Shown: positions 32,119 to 41,041, numbered from the stretch's first letter. The stretch is DNA of 64,000 nucleotides from Brevibacillus reuszeri (GCF_002897295.1 NZ_BEXF01000020.1:1-64000); one strand, 5' to 3'. Notes: generated from the sequence alone by a model not told the origin. Program-made: numbers and translations.

Positions 32119-33774
32119 ATGATCGGATCAGCGCTCTTGAGAAATTTGAGACGGAATATGAATGGATGGGTAACATTGAGCGTAATAGGGGCCTTCTTGG
32201 CCCTTCTTCCGTCTCTTTATATTTTGTTCGGACTTTTTCAAAAAGAAACTGAAAACTGGCAACACATCCAGGAATACATGCTGGTCGATTACGCCTTGCA
32301 ATCGCTTTGGCTTGTACTCGGGACTGGCGCCTGTACGATCATCGTCGGCGTGACATTAGCTTGGTTAGTAGCGGCTTATGATTTCCCTTTGCGCCGCCTT
32401 TTTAACTGGGCTTTTGTGCTACCGCTGGCGATTCCGCCTTATATTGCAGCTTATACGTACGGTGCCATGCTCAGCTATACGGGAAGTGTCCAAACCTTCT
32501 TTCGCAATTCATTTGGTTGGACCCCTGACCAGCGCTACTTCGACATCATGTCGATGAAGGGTGCCATTTTTATTTTCACTCTGTTTTTGTTTCCGTACGT
32601 GTACCTTATCACGAAAACATTTTTAGAGAAGCAGAGTGCAGCTTTTATTGAAAATGCAAGACTGCTGGGGAAGAATTCGTTTCATACATTTTTCGTGATT
32701 GTCATGCCGCTCTCCCAAGGGGCAATTGTCGGCGGTGCCAGTCTTGTCGCCTTTGAAGTGCTTAACGATTTTGGGGTCACGAAGCATTTTGGGATATCGT
32801 CGTTTACGACTGCGATCTTCAAAACGTGGTTTGGGATGTTTGACGTGGATTCGGCGATCCGTTTGGCAGCATGGCTGATGAGCTTTATTATCGGATTGTT
32901 CGTCATCGAAAGGCTGCTGCGCAAGCGTAAAAAATTCAGCTCTCCGACAAGCAAGATGAACCCACTGAAACGCCGCAAGCTAAAAGGTGTGTGGAAATGG
33001 GCGGCAATGGCATTGGGGCTCGTGGTGGTGTCCTTGTCTTTTCTTATTCCTGTGATTCAACTCGTCGTATGGGCGACGTGGACGTATGAAGACGTATGGA
33101 ACTCAGGCTTTACGGAGCTCCTTTTCAATACACTGTCTGTTTCTATTGTTTCGATTTTCATTTTGATGCTGCTGGCGGTTATTGTAGCCAACGTCATTCG
33201 CTACGCTCGCGGCTCTACCTTTTCGCTCATGCTGACCCGCTTTATTTCCATGGGCTATTCCATACCTGGAGCGGTTTTGTCCATTGGCGTGCTCGCTGTA
33301 GTCATCTCAGTCGATCAAAAGCTGAGCGGCGTTTACGGGTGGCTGGGTCTTGGCGAGGGTAAGCTGGTGCTCAGTATGTCCTTGTTCATGCTGATTTTTG
33401 CTTACATCATTCGCTTTCTTGCAGTTGGCTATAACGCGGTGGAGGCAGGTTTTGAGAAAACAGGAAACCGCTACTCGGAAGCCTCGCGTTTGCTTGGGCT
33501 GGGCATGACAAAAACCTTTTTTAAAGTGGATTTGCCTTTGATCAAAGGGGCGGTTTTCACCGGCTTTGTTTTAGTATTCATGGAGATCATCAAGGAGCTG
33601 CCGCTCACTCTCCTGCTGCGTCCATACAACTTCGAGACATTGGCGACAAAAGCGTACCAGTACGCCAGCGATGAACAAATTCACCAAGCCTCGATTCCGT
33701 CCCTCTGTATTATTGTGGTTGGGATTGTCTCTGTTTTTTTCTATCACTGGTTAGGAGAGAAACAAGCAAAATGA
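32119..33774 (+). CDS. Ferric iron ABC transporter permease (FbpB type, fused halves)
   Basis: A 551-residue protein with about twelve membrane helices in two BPD_transp_1 halves, as in FbpB/SfuB. EAA-like loops can be read at IENARLLGKNSFHTFFVIVMPLSQGAIVGG and YSEASRLLGLGMTKTFFKVDLPLIKGAVFTG; these contact the ATPase. It lies between the binding protein and the ATPase; its stop overlaps the ATPase start by four bases. Confidence 0.92.
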   Translation: MIGSALLRNLRRNMNGWVTLSVIGAFLALLPSLYILFGLFQKETENWQHIQEYMLVDYALQSLWLVLGTGACTIIVGVTLAWLVAAYDFPLRRLFNWAFVLPLAIPPYIAAYTYGAMLSYTGSVQTFFRNSFGWTPDQRYFDIMSMKGAIFIFTLFLFPYVYLITKTFLEKQSAAFIENARLLGKNSFHTFFVIVMPLSQGAIVGGASLVAFEVLNDFGVTKHFGISSFTTAIFKTWFGMFDVDSAIRLAAWLMSFIIGLFVIERLLRKRKKFSSPTSKMNPLKRRKLKGVWKWAAMALGLVVVSLSFLIPVIQLVVWATWTYEDVWNSGFTELLFNTLSVSIVSIFILMLLAVIVANVIRYARGSTFSLMLTRFISMGYSIPGAVLSIGVLAVVISVDQKLSGVYGWLGLGEGKLVLSMSLFMLIFAYIIRFLAVGYNAVEAGFEKTGNRYSEASRLLGLGMTKTFFKVDLPLIKGAVFTGFVLVFMEIIKELPLTLLLRPYNFETLATKAYQYASDEQIHQASIPSLCIIVVGIVSVFFYHWLGEKQAK

Positions 33775-34412
33775 CTTATTTTCAAATGGAAGCGATATCG
33801 TTTGGTTATGGGACAGGGAGTCGGAATGTCATTCAAGAGTTTACGATGCGAATGGAGCAGGGAGAGATTGTCGGGATATTGGGACAGAGTGGCTGCGGCA
33901 AAAGCACCCTGCTGCGGCTGATTGCAGGGCTAGAGGAGCCAAAGGCAGGACGCATCGTGATGGATGGACGAATCTTGGTTGATCAGCGCCAATTCGTAGA
34001 GCCGGAGCGACGTGGAGTCGGTATGATCTTTCAGGACTACGCGCTGTTTCCTCATTTGACTGTCGAACAAAATATATTATTTGGGCTACACGGATTATCT
34101 AAAAAAGAGCGCGGGCTGCGTCTGACTGAGATGCTGGAGCTTGTACAGATGCAGGAGTACAGCAAGCGATATCCTCATGAGCTGAGCGGCGGGCAGCAGC
34201 AGCGTGTTGCATTTGCCCGGGCATTGGCTCCGCGACCAGCGATTCTTTTGATGGATGAGCCCTTCAGCAATCTGGATGCAGAGCTAAAAAACAAAATACG
34301 TGAAGACTTAAAGCAGCTGCTGCGAGCAGCTAACATTACCTCCATTTTGGTCACGCATGACAAAGAAGATGCCCAAACAATCTGTGATCGAATCATTCGA
34401 ATCACACGCTAG
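33771..34412 (+). CDS. Ferric iron ABC transporter ATPase, short form (FbpC-like)
   Basis: A 213-residue ATPase. Walker A GQSGCGKST, Q-loop GMIFQDYALFPH, signature LSGGQQQRVAFARAL, Walker B LLMDEPFSN and the switch histidine LVTHDKEDA are all present. FbpC proteins are normally about 350 residues with a C-terminal regulatory beta-barrel; here the protein ends straight after the nucleotide-binding domain (IIRITR). Either the shorter form lacks the iron-sensing regulatory domain or it is a distinct subfamily. It is the last gene of the operon. Confidence 0.9.
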   Translation: MTYFQMEAISFGYGTGSRNVIQEFTMRMEQGEIVGILGQSGCGKSTLLRLIAGLEEPKAGRIVMDGRILVDQRQFVEPERRGVGMIFQDYALFPHLTVEQNILFGLHGLSKKERGLRLTEMLELVQMQEYSKRYPHELSGGQQQRVAFARALAPRPAILLMDEPFSNLDAELKNKIREDLKQLLRAANITSILVTHDKEDAQTICDRIIRITR

Positions 34413-34548
34413 TGCCCGTGCAAAGTACAGACTCCCTCTCCAAAGTGCAAGGCTTGCGGGGGAGTTGTTGTATAATGTATTGGTAGAGATTACAGTTTCC
34501 GGGCATCTTGTGGGTATAGATGGCCATCTTATAGGAGGAGAAGTACGA

Positions 34549-35271
34549 ATGAAAGTAGAGATCTGGTCTGATTTTGCCTGCCCGTTTTGTTATATTGGGA
34601 AAAGACGCTTTGAGGCAGCCCTGAGTCAATTCCCGCACAAAGAAAAGGTAGAGACAATTTTCCGCAGCTTCGAGCTGGACCCGCATGCCAAACGGGATAC
34701 CAATGAAACCATTTACGACATTTTGGCGGCCAAATACGGAATGCCTGTGGAAAAAGCAAAGGGCATGACAGAACAAGTGGCACAGCAAGCCAAAGAAGTA
34801 GGCTTGGAATATCATTTTGACACGATGATCCCAACCAATACGGCTGACGCTCATCGACTCGCTCACTATGCCAATGCGCATGGAAAAATGCCAGAAATGA
34901 TCGAACGTCTGTTGAAAGCTTACTTTACCGATTCGCTGCACTTGGGTGATCATCAGGTACTTGCAAAGCTGGCTGCTGAAATCGGTTTGGATCAGGAACA
35001 GACGCTGGCGATGCTGGCAGGGGATGAATACAGCGAGCATGTACAGGCAGACAAGCAAAAAGCTGCTGCTCTGGGCATCAATGCTGTTCCGTTCTTTGTG
35101 TTTAATGACAAATATGCCGTATCCGGTGCACAGCCAGGCGAGGTCTTTTTCAATGTGCTAAACAAAGTGTGGGAGGAAGAGAGCGCTGCTCCTACCTTGC
35201 AATTTGTGCAAACAGATGAAAAGAAAGATGCTGACGGTGACAATTGCGCGGATGGTTCCTGCAAGCTCTAA
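34549..35271 (+). CDS. FrnE-like DsbA-family oxidoreductase
   Basis: A 240-residue cytoplasmic thioredoxin-fold protein. CPFC (residues 11-14) is the active site, and the cis-proline loop is AVPFFVF. The C-terminus adds the cysteine-containing tail NCADGSCKL, which could bind metal or act as a redox relay. FrnE relatives isomerise disulphides and aid stress tolerance. ATG at 34549 follows AGGAGGAG by eight bases. TATAAT at 34471-34476 lies 73 bases upstream as its own -10, so it is probably not part of the iron operon transcript. Confidence 0.88.
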   Translation: MKVEIWSDFACPFCYIGKRRFEAALSQFPHKEKVETIFRSFELDPHAKRDTNETIYDILAAKYGMPVEKAKGMTEQVAQQAKEVGLEYHFDTMIPTNTADAHRLAHYANAHGKMPEMIERLLKAYFTDSLHLGDHQVLAKLAAEIGLDQEQTLAMLAGDEYSEHVQADKQKAAALGINAVPFFVFNDKYAVSGAQPGEVFFNVLNKVWEEESAAPTLQFVQTDEKKDADGDNCADGSCKL

Positions 35272-35383
35272 CTATTGTCTGTCCTTGGCCTGCCCCTCAA
35301 TTGCTTGTGCTTCACCTGCTGTTCAAGCTTTTCTGTCCGGAGCCAAAAGCTGTTACGAAAGCAATGAATAGCTAATGTAATAG

Positions 35384-35420
35384 AAAGGGGGCAAAGCCGA
35401 ATCGGGCTTGCCCCTTTTTC
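35384..35420 (+). terminator. Terminator of the FrnE-like gene
   Basis: AAAGGGGGCAA pairs with TTGCCCCTTTTT (35408-35419); the inner part can also pair GCC with GGGC. It may also end the opposing oxidoreductase transcript. Confidence 0.85.
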
Positions 35421-35441
35421 AATAAATCGGAACGAATTGAA

Positions 35442-36389
35442 TCACGAACGAGGAAGTGCAGCCAGTCGATCTTTTACCTGAAAGCCCAATTCAATTGCGC
35501 GAATCGCCTCAGTGAGCGAGAGCATCGATTCGCAATCGTTTTTCAAACACCAGATAGCATGCTCCAGACTTTTTGCATAAGGATTGGCAGATTCCAAGAT
35601 GATCTCTTCTCTCCCCGTTTCAGTGTAGGCATACAAGCTGGCATTGTCCTCGCCATTTGTGTCGCTTTCATGATAGACCAGCTTGGCCTGCTCAAAATAG
35701 GCTTCATAACCGACCGTAAACGGATAGGAGCGCGGCATTTGGGAAGAGGTGATGATTTCTGCGTGTGCCTCGGGATAGCTGAATAGTGCTCGTACGAGTG
35801 ATTGCTTCTTGTCCGGTGCTTCCTGACCGTAAACGGTATGATGGTCTGGAATCCCGAAAAGCCACGTGACAAAATCCAGTTCATGAATCATCAGCTGGAT
35901 CACAATCGAGTCAAGACCAAGATCGCCCCACAGCGGAGCCGTTTCTCTCTTTAGGGAAAGAGACAAGAGCCGACCGTATTTTTGCTGCTGGCATATGGAG
36001 TGCAGATAGGCATAAGCCGGATCGAACTTGATAAACTGATTGACCAGGATTCTCTTGGATGAGCGTTCCTCAGCACGCTTCATCACTTCCACATCTCCCG
36101 GACTGAGGCAAAGTGGAGTTTCACAAAAGACATGCTTGCCCCTTTCAAGTGCTTCCACCGCATATTGTCTATGCAGCGTGGAAGGCAAACAAATATCAAT
36201 CAGGTCAATGCCTGGGTCCGTCATTATTTTATCGATTTGGGTCGTTGTTTCTACCCCTAGCTCATGCTGCAGCTCTTGCAGCTTTTTTTCGTTTCTGCCA
36301 AAAACGACGATACGGTCAATCTGGTTCATCTTTTTCAATAGACGTGCATGATACGAGCCGAAGCCGGTACCTAAAATACCCACATTCAT
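35442..36389 (-). CDS. Gfo/Idh/MocA-family NAD(P)-dependent oxidoreductase
   Basis: A 315-residue oxidoreductase. The Rossmann loop is VGILGTGFGSYHARLL, followed by the family motif GKHVFCETPLCLSP (the EKP-like segment, here ETP). The C-terminal sheet domain is of normal length. The substitution of the usual lysine of the EKP motif by threonine is noteworthy, since that lysine normally helps catalysis. The substrate is unknown (sugar or inositol-type). ATG at 36389 behind GGAGGG. It is divergent from a WYL regulator with an operator between them. Confidence 0.87.
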   Translation of the reverse strand: MNVGILGTGFGSYHARLLKKMNQIDRIVVFGRNEKKLQELQHELGVETTTQIDKIMTDPGIDLIDICLPSTLHRQYAVEALERGKHVFCETPLCLSPGDVEVMKRAEERSSKRILVNQFIKFDPAYAYLHSICQQQKYGRLLSLSLKRETAPLWGDLGLDSIVIQLMIHELDFVTWLFGIPDHHTVYGQEAPDKKQSLVRALFSYPEAHAEIITSSQMPRSYPFTVGYEAYFEQAKLVYHESDTNGEDNASLYAYTETGREEIILESANPYAKSLEHAIWCLKNDCESMLSLTEAIRAIELGFQVKDRLAALPRS

Positions 36390-36429
36390 CCAAGCAACCC
36401 TCCTTTTTCCTTATCGTAACGCACAATTG

Positions 36430-36446
36430 TTGACAACTGATTGTCA
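36430..36446. promoter_or_regulatory. Palindromic operator TGACAA-N4-TTGTCA between divergent genes
   Basis: TGACAA (36431-36436) and TTGTCA (36441-36446) form an inverted repeat that overlaps a TTGACA -35 element (36430-36435) of the WYL regulator. It sits 41 bases upstream of the oxidoreductase and 50 bases upstream of the regulator, the right place for joint control by that regulator. Confidence 0.55.
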
Positions 36447-36495
36447 GTAATAGAAAGATAGGGGTAAGACTAGTCGAATAGGGAGGGGGCTTGCC

Positions 36496-37452
36496 ATGAG
36501 ATTACATCGATTGATCGCAATCTTATTGCTCATCGAATCAAGGGGGCAGATGAAGGCAAAAGACCTCGCTTATGCTTTGGAAACGTCGGTGCGCTCAATC
36601 TATCGAGATGTGGATGTGCTGGCAGAAGCGGGAATCCCGATTGTGGCGAGATCCGGTCCAAACGGAGGCATCAAGCTGATGGATGGGTATACAGTCAATC
36701 TGAAGCAGCTGAACGGCGAGGAAGTCATTCATCTCTATTTAACGGGCATGGGCATATATGCTGGAGGACAGACCGAGACTGGATTGAAATTAAAAAACGC
36801 ACTGTTAAAGCTGGAAAAAACGCTGCCGGAGACATATCTGGCTGATATCGAGAAAGCAAAAACCCGTTTTTATTTTGATGATACGCCTTGGTGGACAGAG
36901 CGAGCAGTGATTCCGTGTCTTGAAGCGATGCGAGCAGCAGTGTGGCGATCCTGGAAGCTGCGTATTACCTATCAAAAAGTAGGCGGCGATTGCTCCACAC
37001 GCCTCGTCCATCCGTATGGACTCGTGGTGAAAAAAGCAGACTGGTATCTCGTAGCTTTTTGCGAAGACATAGGCGAATTACGGACGTTTAAATGTGAGAG
37101 AGTCATTGCGGTTGAACAAGTGGAGGAGTCGTATGAGATTCCGGAGGCATTTTCACTAGAGGATCATTGGAACAAGCAAGGGGTGCTTTTCAAACAAAAC
37201 TGTAGGGAGAAGGAGTTTTATCCAGTTACGGTCAAGCTGCATGAGTCGAAGCGGGCACTTATGCACAAGCTGGACGTGATTGAATCACGACAGGCAGAGG
37301 ATTATTGGCTGCTCGCTATCAACTGGTACAGTCACGAAAGAGCCTGCCAGGAAATAGTCGATTGGCTCGGTCATATCGAAGTGATCGAGCCAGTGCTGCT
37401 ACGAGATTTTGCAAAAGAAAAGGTCAGGGAATTGTTACGTCTGTATTCATAA
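36496..37452 (+). CDS. YafY-type HTH/WYL transcription regulator
   Basis: A 318-residue protein. The N-terminal HTH is of the HTH_11 type (RLHRLIAILLLIESRGQMKAKDLAYALETSVRSIYRDVDVLAEAGIPIVARSG). A WYL domain follows, seen in YGLVVKKADWYLVAFCEDIGELRTFKCERV. WYL domains sense small ligands or single-stranded nucleic acid. ATG at 36496 after GGGAGGGGG. Probably regulates itself and the divergent oxidoreductase through the palindrome between them. Confidence 0.88.
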   Translation: MRLHRLIAILLLIESRGQMKAKDLAYALETSVRSIYRDVDVLAEAGIPIVARSGPNGGIKLMDGYTVNLKQLNGEEVIHLYLTGMGIYAGGQTETGLKLKNALLKLEKTLPETYLADIEKAKTRFYFDDTPWWTERAVIPCLEAMRAAVWRSWKLRITYQKVGGDCSTRLVHPYGLVVKKADWYLVAFCEDIGELRTFKCERVIAVEQVEESYEIPEAFSLEDHWNKQGVLFKQNCREKEFYPVTVKLHESKRALMHKLDVIESRQAEDYWLLAINWYSHERACQEIVDWLGHIEVIEPVLLRDFAKEKVRELLRLYS

Positions 37453-37481
37453 AAGGGCGGTATTTCGAACCTGATAGGATA

Positions 37482-38312
37482 TTAGGTGTATTCAAAACAA
37501 ATGACGGCTTTCTTTAGCTCCTGATCGTAAAATAAGTGGACGGAGCCTGCGCCGTATGCCTGGAATAAGTAACCTGTCAGAGTGCCTATGTAAGTAAATA
37601 CTTCTCCGTTTTCCTTGAGGGGACGATTGATGAGGTTGGTGTTTTCAAACTGGCGCATCTCCTCGATGGATACGTCGTATTCCTGCATAAATTTTTGGGT
37701 CTCATCGGATTGAAACGCAACATCGTCCAGGATTCCATTGATCTCGGGATACGAAAAGCCCCAGCCATCTATTCTTTTCTTTTCGATGTCTGCGATCAAG
37801 TCATCGACGGAGTCAAAGGTTTCTCCAATGCTGGAGAAGGGATAAATGGCTTGATGGAGCTCATAAAATTTCTTGCGGCTGTTATAGTCATTTTCGTTTT
37901 GAAGATAGGCTTGCTCCAATTCACTTAATTGACCGAGATCTTTTCTTAGCCGTAAATATTGCTTGTCTCCCGCTGCCTTTAATTGTGCATACTCAGCTTC
38001 CTTTTGTTCTTGTTGATTCAAGAGGAAGTAGTTCCAATCAGCCTCGAATGTATATTTCCCATTGCTGACATCAAAGCCCAGCATATCCTCCTTGGTGTAG
38101 GCGGTATGGTACTCCTGCGTGTCTTCTCCTACACAGCCTTCATAGATTTCCTTAACAGACACAATGTGCAGCCATTCGTCCAGCTCAGGAAAAACACATT
38201 GCAGGTTGATGGAGCACAGGGGTAGGAAGTGCTTTTTGCAGTTTTCGAGATCATCAGCAAAAACGTCTACGTAAGCAGGAAATGGCTTGAGGCACGATTC
38301 AGGAATGTTCAT
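37482..38312 (-). CDS. Conserved hypothetical protein, helical insertion
   Basis: A 276-residue, acidic, apparently cytoplasmic protein that I do not recognise. Residues 110-170 are strongly helical and charged (NQQEQKEAEYAQLKAAGDKQYLRLRKDL...), while both ends look like beta-rich globular segments. There is no signal peptide and no motif that points to enzyme activity. It may be an immunity-type or SUKH-like protein, but this is a guess. GGAGGATTC precedes the ATG. The VOC gene that follows it in the same direction has its own terminator. Confidence 0.7.
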   Translation of the reverse strand: MNIPESCLKPFPAYVDVFADDLENCKKHFLPLCSINLQCVFPELDEWLHIVSVKEIYEGCVGEDTQEYHTAYTKEDMLGFDVSNGKYTFEADWNYFLLNQQEQKEAEYAQLKAAGDKQYLRLRKDLGQLSELEQAYLQNENDYNSRKKFYELHQAIYPFSSIGETFDSVDDLIADIEKKRIDGWGFSYPEINGILDDVAFQSDETQKFMQEYDVSIEEMRQFENTNLINRPLKENGEVFTYIGTLTGYLFQAYGAGSVHLFYDQELKKAVICFEYT

Positions 38313-38342
38313 CTTTTTTGAATCCTCCTTTTGGACAGGTAG

Positions 38343-38381
38343 AAAAACGGCTCTGATGCGTTAGAGGCGATCAGAGCCGTT
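38343..38381 (-). terminator. Terminator of the VOC gene
   Basis: AACGGCTCTGAT / ATCAGAGCCGTT perfect 12-bp stem, with a T-run on the minus strand (five A at 38343-38347). Confidence 0.9.
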
Positions 38382-38390
38382 GATTTGGAA

Positions 38391-38816
38391 TTACTGGTTA
38401 CCCTCTGTGAAGATTTGGAATGTGATGCCGAACTTGTCCTTCACATTTCCGTATGCAGGGCTAAAATGAGTTTCTTGCAACGGCATATGTACTTGACCGC
38501 CATCTTGCAAGGCATCAAAGATTCGTTTGGATTTCTCAACATCGTCAGATACGATACAGATGGTTACTTGATCACCTTTTGGAATCGATTGACCAGGGAA
38601 TGAATCAGAGAACATCAAGTCGGAATCGCCAACTTTTAACGATGCGTGTGCCACGCGGTCTTTTGCTTCGTCTGGAAGAGGGAAATCAGGATTTGCAGGC
38701 ATGTCAGCGAAAGTTTGAACAAAAACAACCTTGGCATCCAATGCTTTTTCATAGAATGCAATCGCTTCTCTCGTGTCTCCATCCAGCACAACATAAGGGG
38801 TCAAGCGCAATGACAT
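38391..38816 (-). CDS. VOC-family protein (PhnB-like)
   Basis: A 141-residue protein of the glyoxalase/bleomycin-resistance fold. RLTPYVVLDGDTREAIAFYEKALDAKVVFVQTF and DQVTICIVSDDVEKSKRIFDAL, with YGNVKDKFGITFQIFTEGN at the end, match the PhnB subgroup often found in Bacillus. Function unknown; probably a cytoplasmic dimer. ATG at 38816 is eight bases after AAGGAGG. Confidence 0.88.
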   Translation of the reverse strand: MSLRLTPYVVLDGDTREAIAFYEKALDAKVVFVQTFADMPANPDFPLPDEAKDRVAHASLKVGDSDLMFSDSFPGQSIPKGDQVTICIVSDDVEKSKRIFDALQDGGQVHMPLQETHFSPAYGNVKDKFGITFQIFTEGNQ

Positions 38817-38975
38817 GATAAAGTCCTCCTTGGTCACTCTGATTTAGGGTATGTTGGAAGTTTCATATACCAATATTACCCACAAGTTTATTTTAATATA
38901 CGGAACGTATGTTTGCAATTATTGTTTTGTAAAGATTATTGATGAGAAGAATAGACATTTGACGAAGAAAGAAAG

Positions 38976-39008
38976 AAAAAACCACCGATCGGTGTGGTTT
39001 CGGTGGTT
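38976..39008 (-). terminator. Terminator of the KE-repeat stalk protein gene
   Basis: AACCACCGA pairs with TCGGTGGTT (38980-39008), with a minus-strand T-run at 38976-38981. Confidence 0.85.
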
Positions 39009-39034
39009 CACTTTGTTCATGGATTGAGGGAATA

Positions 39035-40225
39035 TTATTGCGCGTCTGCGCTTGCTTCAGTTGCTGCAGAAGCTTCTGTATTTTCCGTAGCTTCCTTGTC
39101 GATGATGATCACTGCACCTGTTTCCGGCTCCCATTGAACTTCGGCATTCAATGCCTCGCTCACAAAACGGCTAGGGACAACAGTGGTTCCTTCGACGAGG
39201 GTTGCTGGAATGTCGAGTACTTTTTCTTTCCCATTGACGTAAGCAATCTTGTTGTCAATGATGAGCTTCACGACGACACCGCCGCGGGTAACAGTGACTG
39301 ATTTATCTGCCGGGTTCCAGTTGACCTCTGCCTTCAAGGCTTCGGAAATGGAACGAAATGGCACGAGTGTTCTGCCGTTATGCAAAATAGGGGCTGCTTC
39401 CAGCTCTTCACCGTTCACGTAGAGACCCAGGTTTTGCTTGCCCAGCTTTTTATACAACAGCCCAAGCTTCTTGTAGGCTTCAATGTCCTTGTAGTTGGCA
39501 CGCAAAGCTTCCTTACCCATCGAAGCTGCATCTGTCAGATTCCCGTCTTTTTCCAGGATTCCAGCAGCCGCCCACAATGCCGCATCCTTCTCACTTACGC
39601 CTCCAAGCTGCTTCTGTTGGTCCAGTGAGAGGAGCATTTCGTATTTTGCTTTCAGCATTTCAGCAACGGCTGCTCCAGCAGGCTTGTCCTGCACACGCTC
39701 GATTGCTTTTAGCAGGCCTTCATATTTTTTATAATTGCCGTACGTATCGGATTTAGTGGCTGCTTTTTTTGCTGCTTTTTCTTCTTCCTTCGCTTTTTTG
39801 GCGGCTTGCTTGTCTAACTCTTCTTGTGCCTTTTTTGCTTCTTTAGCCGCTTTTTCGGCTTGCTTCTCCAGATCCTCCTGAGCTTTTTTCGCCTCTTTAG
39901 CGTCCTTTTCAGCTTGCTTCTCTAAATCTTCCTGAGCTTTTTTTGCTTCTTTCTCAGCTTTTTCAGCTTGCTTCTCTTGCTCTTCCTTGGCTTTTTTGGC
40001 TTCTTTCTCAGCCTTTTCCTGCTGCTTCTCTTGCTCTTCCTTGGCTTTTTTCTCTTCTTTTTCAACTTTTTCCTGTTGCTTCTCTTTCTCTTTTTTCTCG
40101 TACTTCTCGGATGCTTCCGTGTTTTTGCCAGACTCCTTGTATTTGTCTGACTGCGCTGCTGCTGTACCTGTTACTAGACTGGTTGCCAATAAACAGGAGA
40201 CAGCAATCATGTGACTTTTTTTCAT
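39035..40225 (-). CDS. Secreted KE-repeat protein with copper amine oxidase-like domain
   Basis: A 396-residue protein with a signal peptide (HMIAVSCLLATSLVTGTAAAQ). Residues 48-137 are five exact 18-residue repeats of type EKQAEKAEKEAKKAQEDL, followed by further lysine/alanine-rich helix to about 170: a predicted long single alpha helix. Residues 175-260 are helical, and 270-375 form a copper-amine-oxidase N-terminal-like domain (GRTLVPFRSISEALKAEVNWNPADKSVTVTRG). ATG at 40225 with AAGGAGG ahead. Likely an extracellular or cell-wall spacer protein. Confidence 0.82.
   Translation of the reverse strand: MKKSHMIAVSCLLATSLVTGTAAAQSDKYKESGKNTEASEKYEKKEKEKQQEKVEKEEKKAKEEQEKQQEKAEKEAKKAKEEQEKQAEKAEKEAKKAQEDLEKQAEKDAKEAKKAQEDLEKQAEKAAKEAKKAQEELDKQAAKKAKEEEKAAKKAATKSDTYGNYKKYEGLLKAIERVQDKPAGAAVAEMLKAKYEMLLSLDQQKQLGGVSEKDAALWAAAGILEKDGNLTDAASMGKEALRANYKDIEAYKKLGLLYKKLGKQNLGLYVNGEELEAAPILHNGRTLVPFRSISEALKAEVNWNPADKSVTVTRGGVVVKLIIDNKIAYVNGKEKVLDIPATLVEGTTVVPSRFVSEALNAEVQWEPETGAVIIIDKEATENTEASAATEASADAQ
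39815..40084 (-). repeat. Five tandem 54-bp repeats encoding an 18-residue helix unit
   Basis: Five in-frame repeats of 54 bp encode EKQxEKxxKEAKKAxExx. Eighteen residues equal five alpha-helical turns, so the charged faces stay in register. Tandem repeats of this size are prone to copy-number change. Confidence 0.8.
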
Positions 40226-40348
40226 ATGATTCCCCTCCTTATGATGACTCCCATATATAATCGGACAGTTGCGCATAATTGTTTAGGTAATTAATTTGAA
40301 TTTTACAAAACAATCATATAAATCCTGATAATATGCAAATCTCATAGA

Positions 40349-41041
40349 CTAGGAGATGAAGCCTCTGCGATATAACTCTCCAACTGCATGCGAACGGTTT
40401 TGAGCGCCAAGCTTTTTAATAGCTGTCTTTACATATTGCTTCACAGTTACCTCGCTAATTTCCATCGAATCGGCCATTTCCTTTGTGCTTTCTCCCCAGG
40501 CGATTTTCCGCATGACCTCCAATTCCCGTTTGCTCAAAAGCGGTGTATCCTCAGCTCCCATCGAGCCATTCATGATTTTCCCCACCTGCTTTCCGTAAAG
40601 GGTGAGGGAGGATAGCAGCTCTTCATCGAAATCCTGGTTTGTAAATTCTGAGCTGCAAATATAGCCAATAACGATCGAGCCAAAGCAAATCGGCACGACC
40701 AACAAGGAATTGATCGTGGAGGGCATGACGTATTTACTGCTCATTTGCTTTAAATAATCGAGGCCAAAGCAATACTTTGCCTGTCTTTCCCGGATAGCAG
40801 AGTACACGATTGGATACGAGCGAACGTCATCCCGAATTTCCCCGATGTGCACGAGACCAGTGGAGTGAAGTGAAATAATCCCCTCGCAAAGGAAGCCCAG
40901 AGGGGAGTAGCGCATTAGATACGCATTTAAAACGGGGAAGAGCTCCATATAGACAGTAAGAATGGTATATAGCTGTTCTTCGTGGCTAGTTATAGCTTCA
41001 AGCTTGCGAATATGTTCTTGAAAGGTAGATTGAGGGACCAT
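40349..41041 (-). CDS. LuxR-type regulator with GAF-like sensor
   Basis: A 230-residue transcription regulator. The N-terminal 155 residues look like a GAF/PAS-type ligand domain (for example INSLLVVPICFGSIVIGYICSSEF). The C-terminal LuxR HTH is LLSKRELEVMRKIAWGESTKEMADSMEISEVTVKQYVKTAIKKLGAQNRSHAV. ATG at 41041 behind AAGGAGGTGG; the ten codons before it overlap the ribosome site. It is divergent from the esterase/monooxygenase/dehydrogenase operon and is the likely activator. Confidence 0.87.
   Translation of the reverse strand: MVPQSTFQEHIRKLEAITSHEEQLYTILTVYMELFPVLNAYLMRYSPLGFLCEGIISLHSTGLVHIGEIRDDVRSYPIVYSAIRERQAKYCFGLDYLKQMSSKYVMPSTINSLLVVPICFGSIVIGYICSSEFTNQDFDEELLSSLTLYGKQVGKIMNGSMGAEDTPLLSKRELEVMRKIAWGESTKEMADSMEISEVTVKQYVKTAIKKLGAQNRSHAVGELYRRGFIS

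Noticed and set aside
39815..40150. Plus-strand frames rich in leucine and phenylalanine
   Set aside because: These are the antisense of the lysine/glutamate repeat, which produces artificial hydrophobic proteins.
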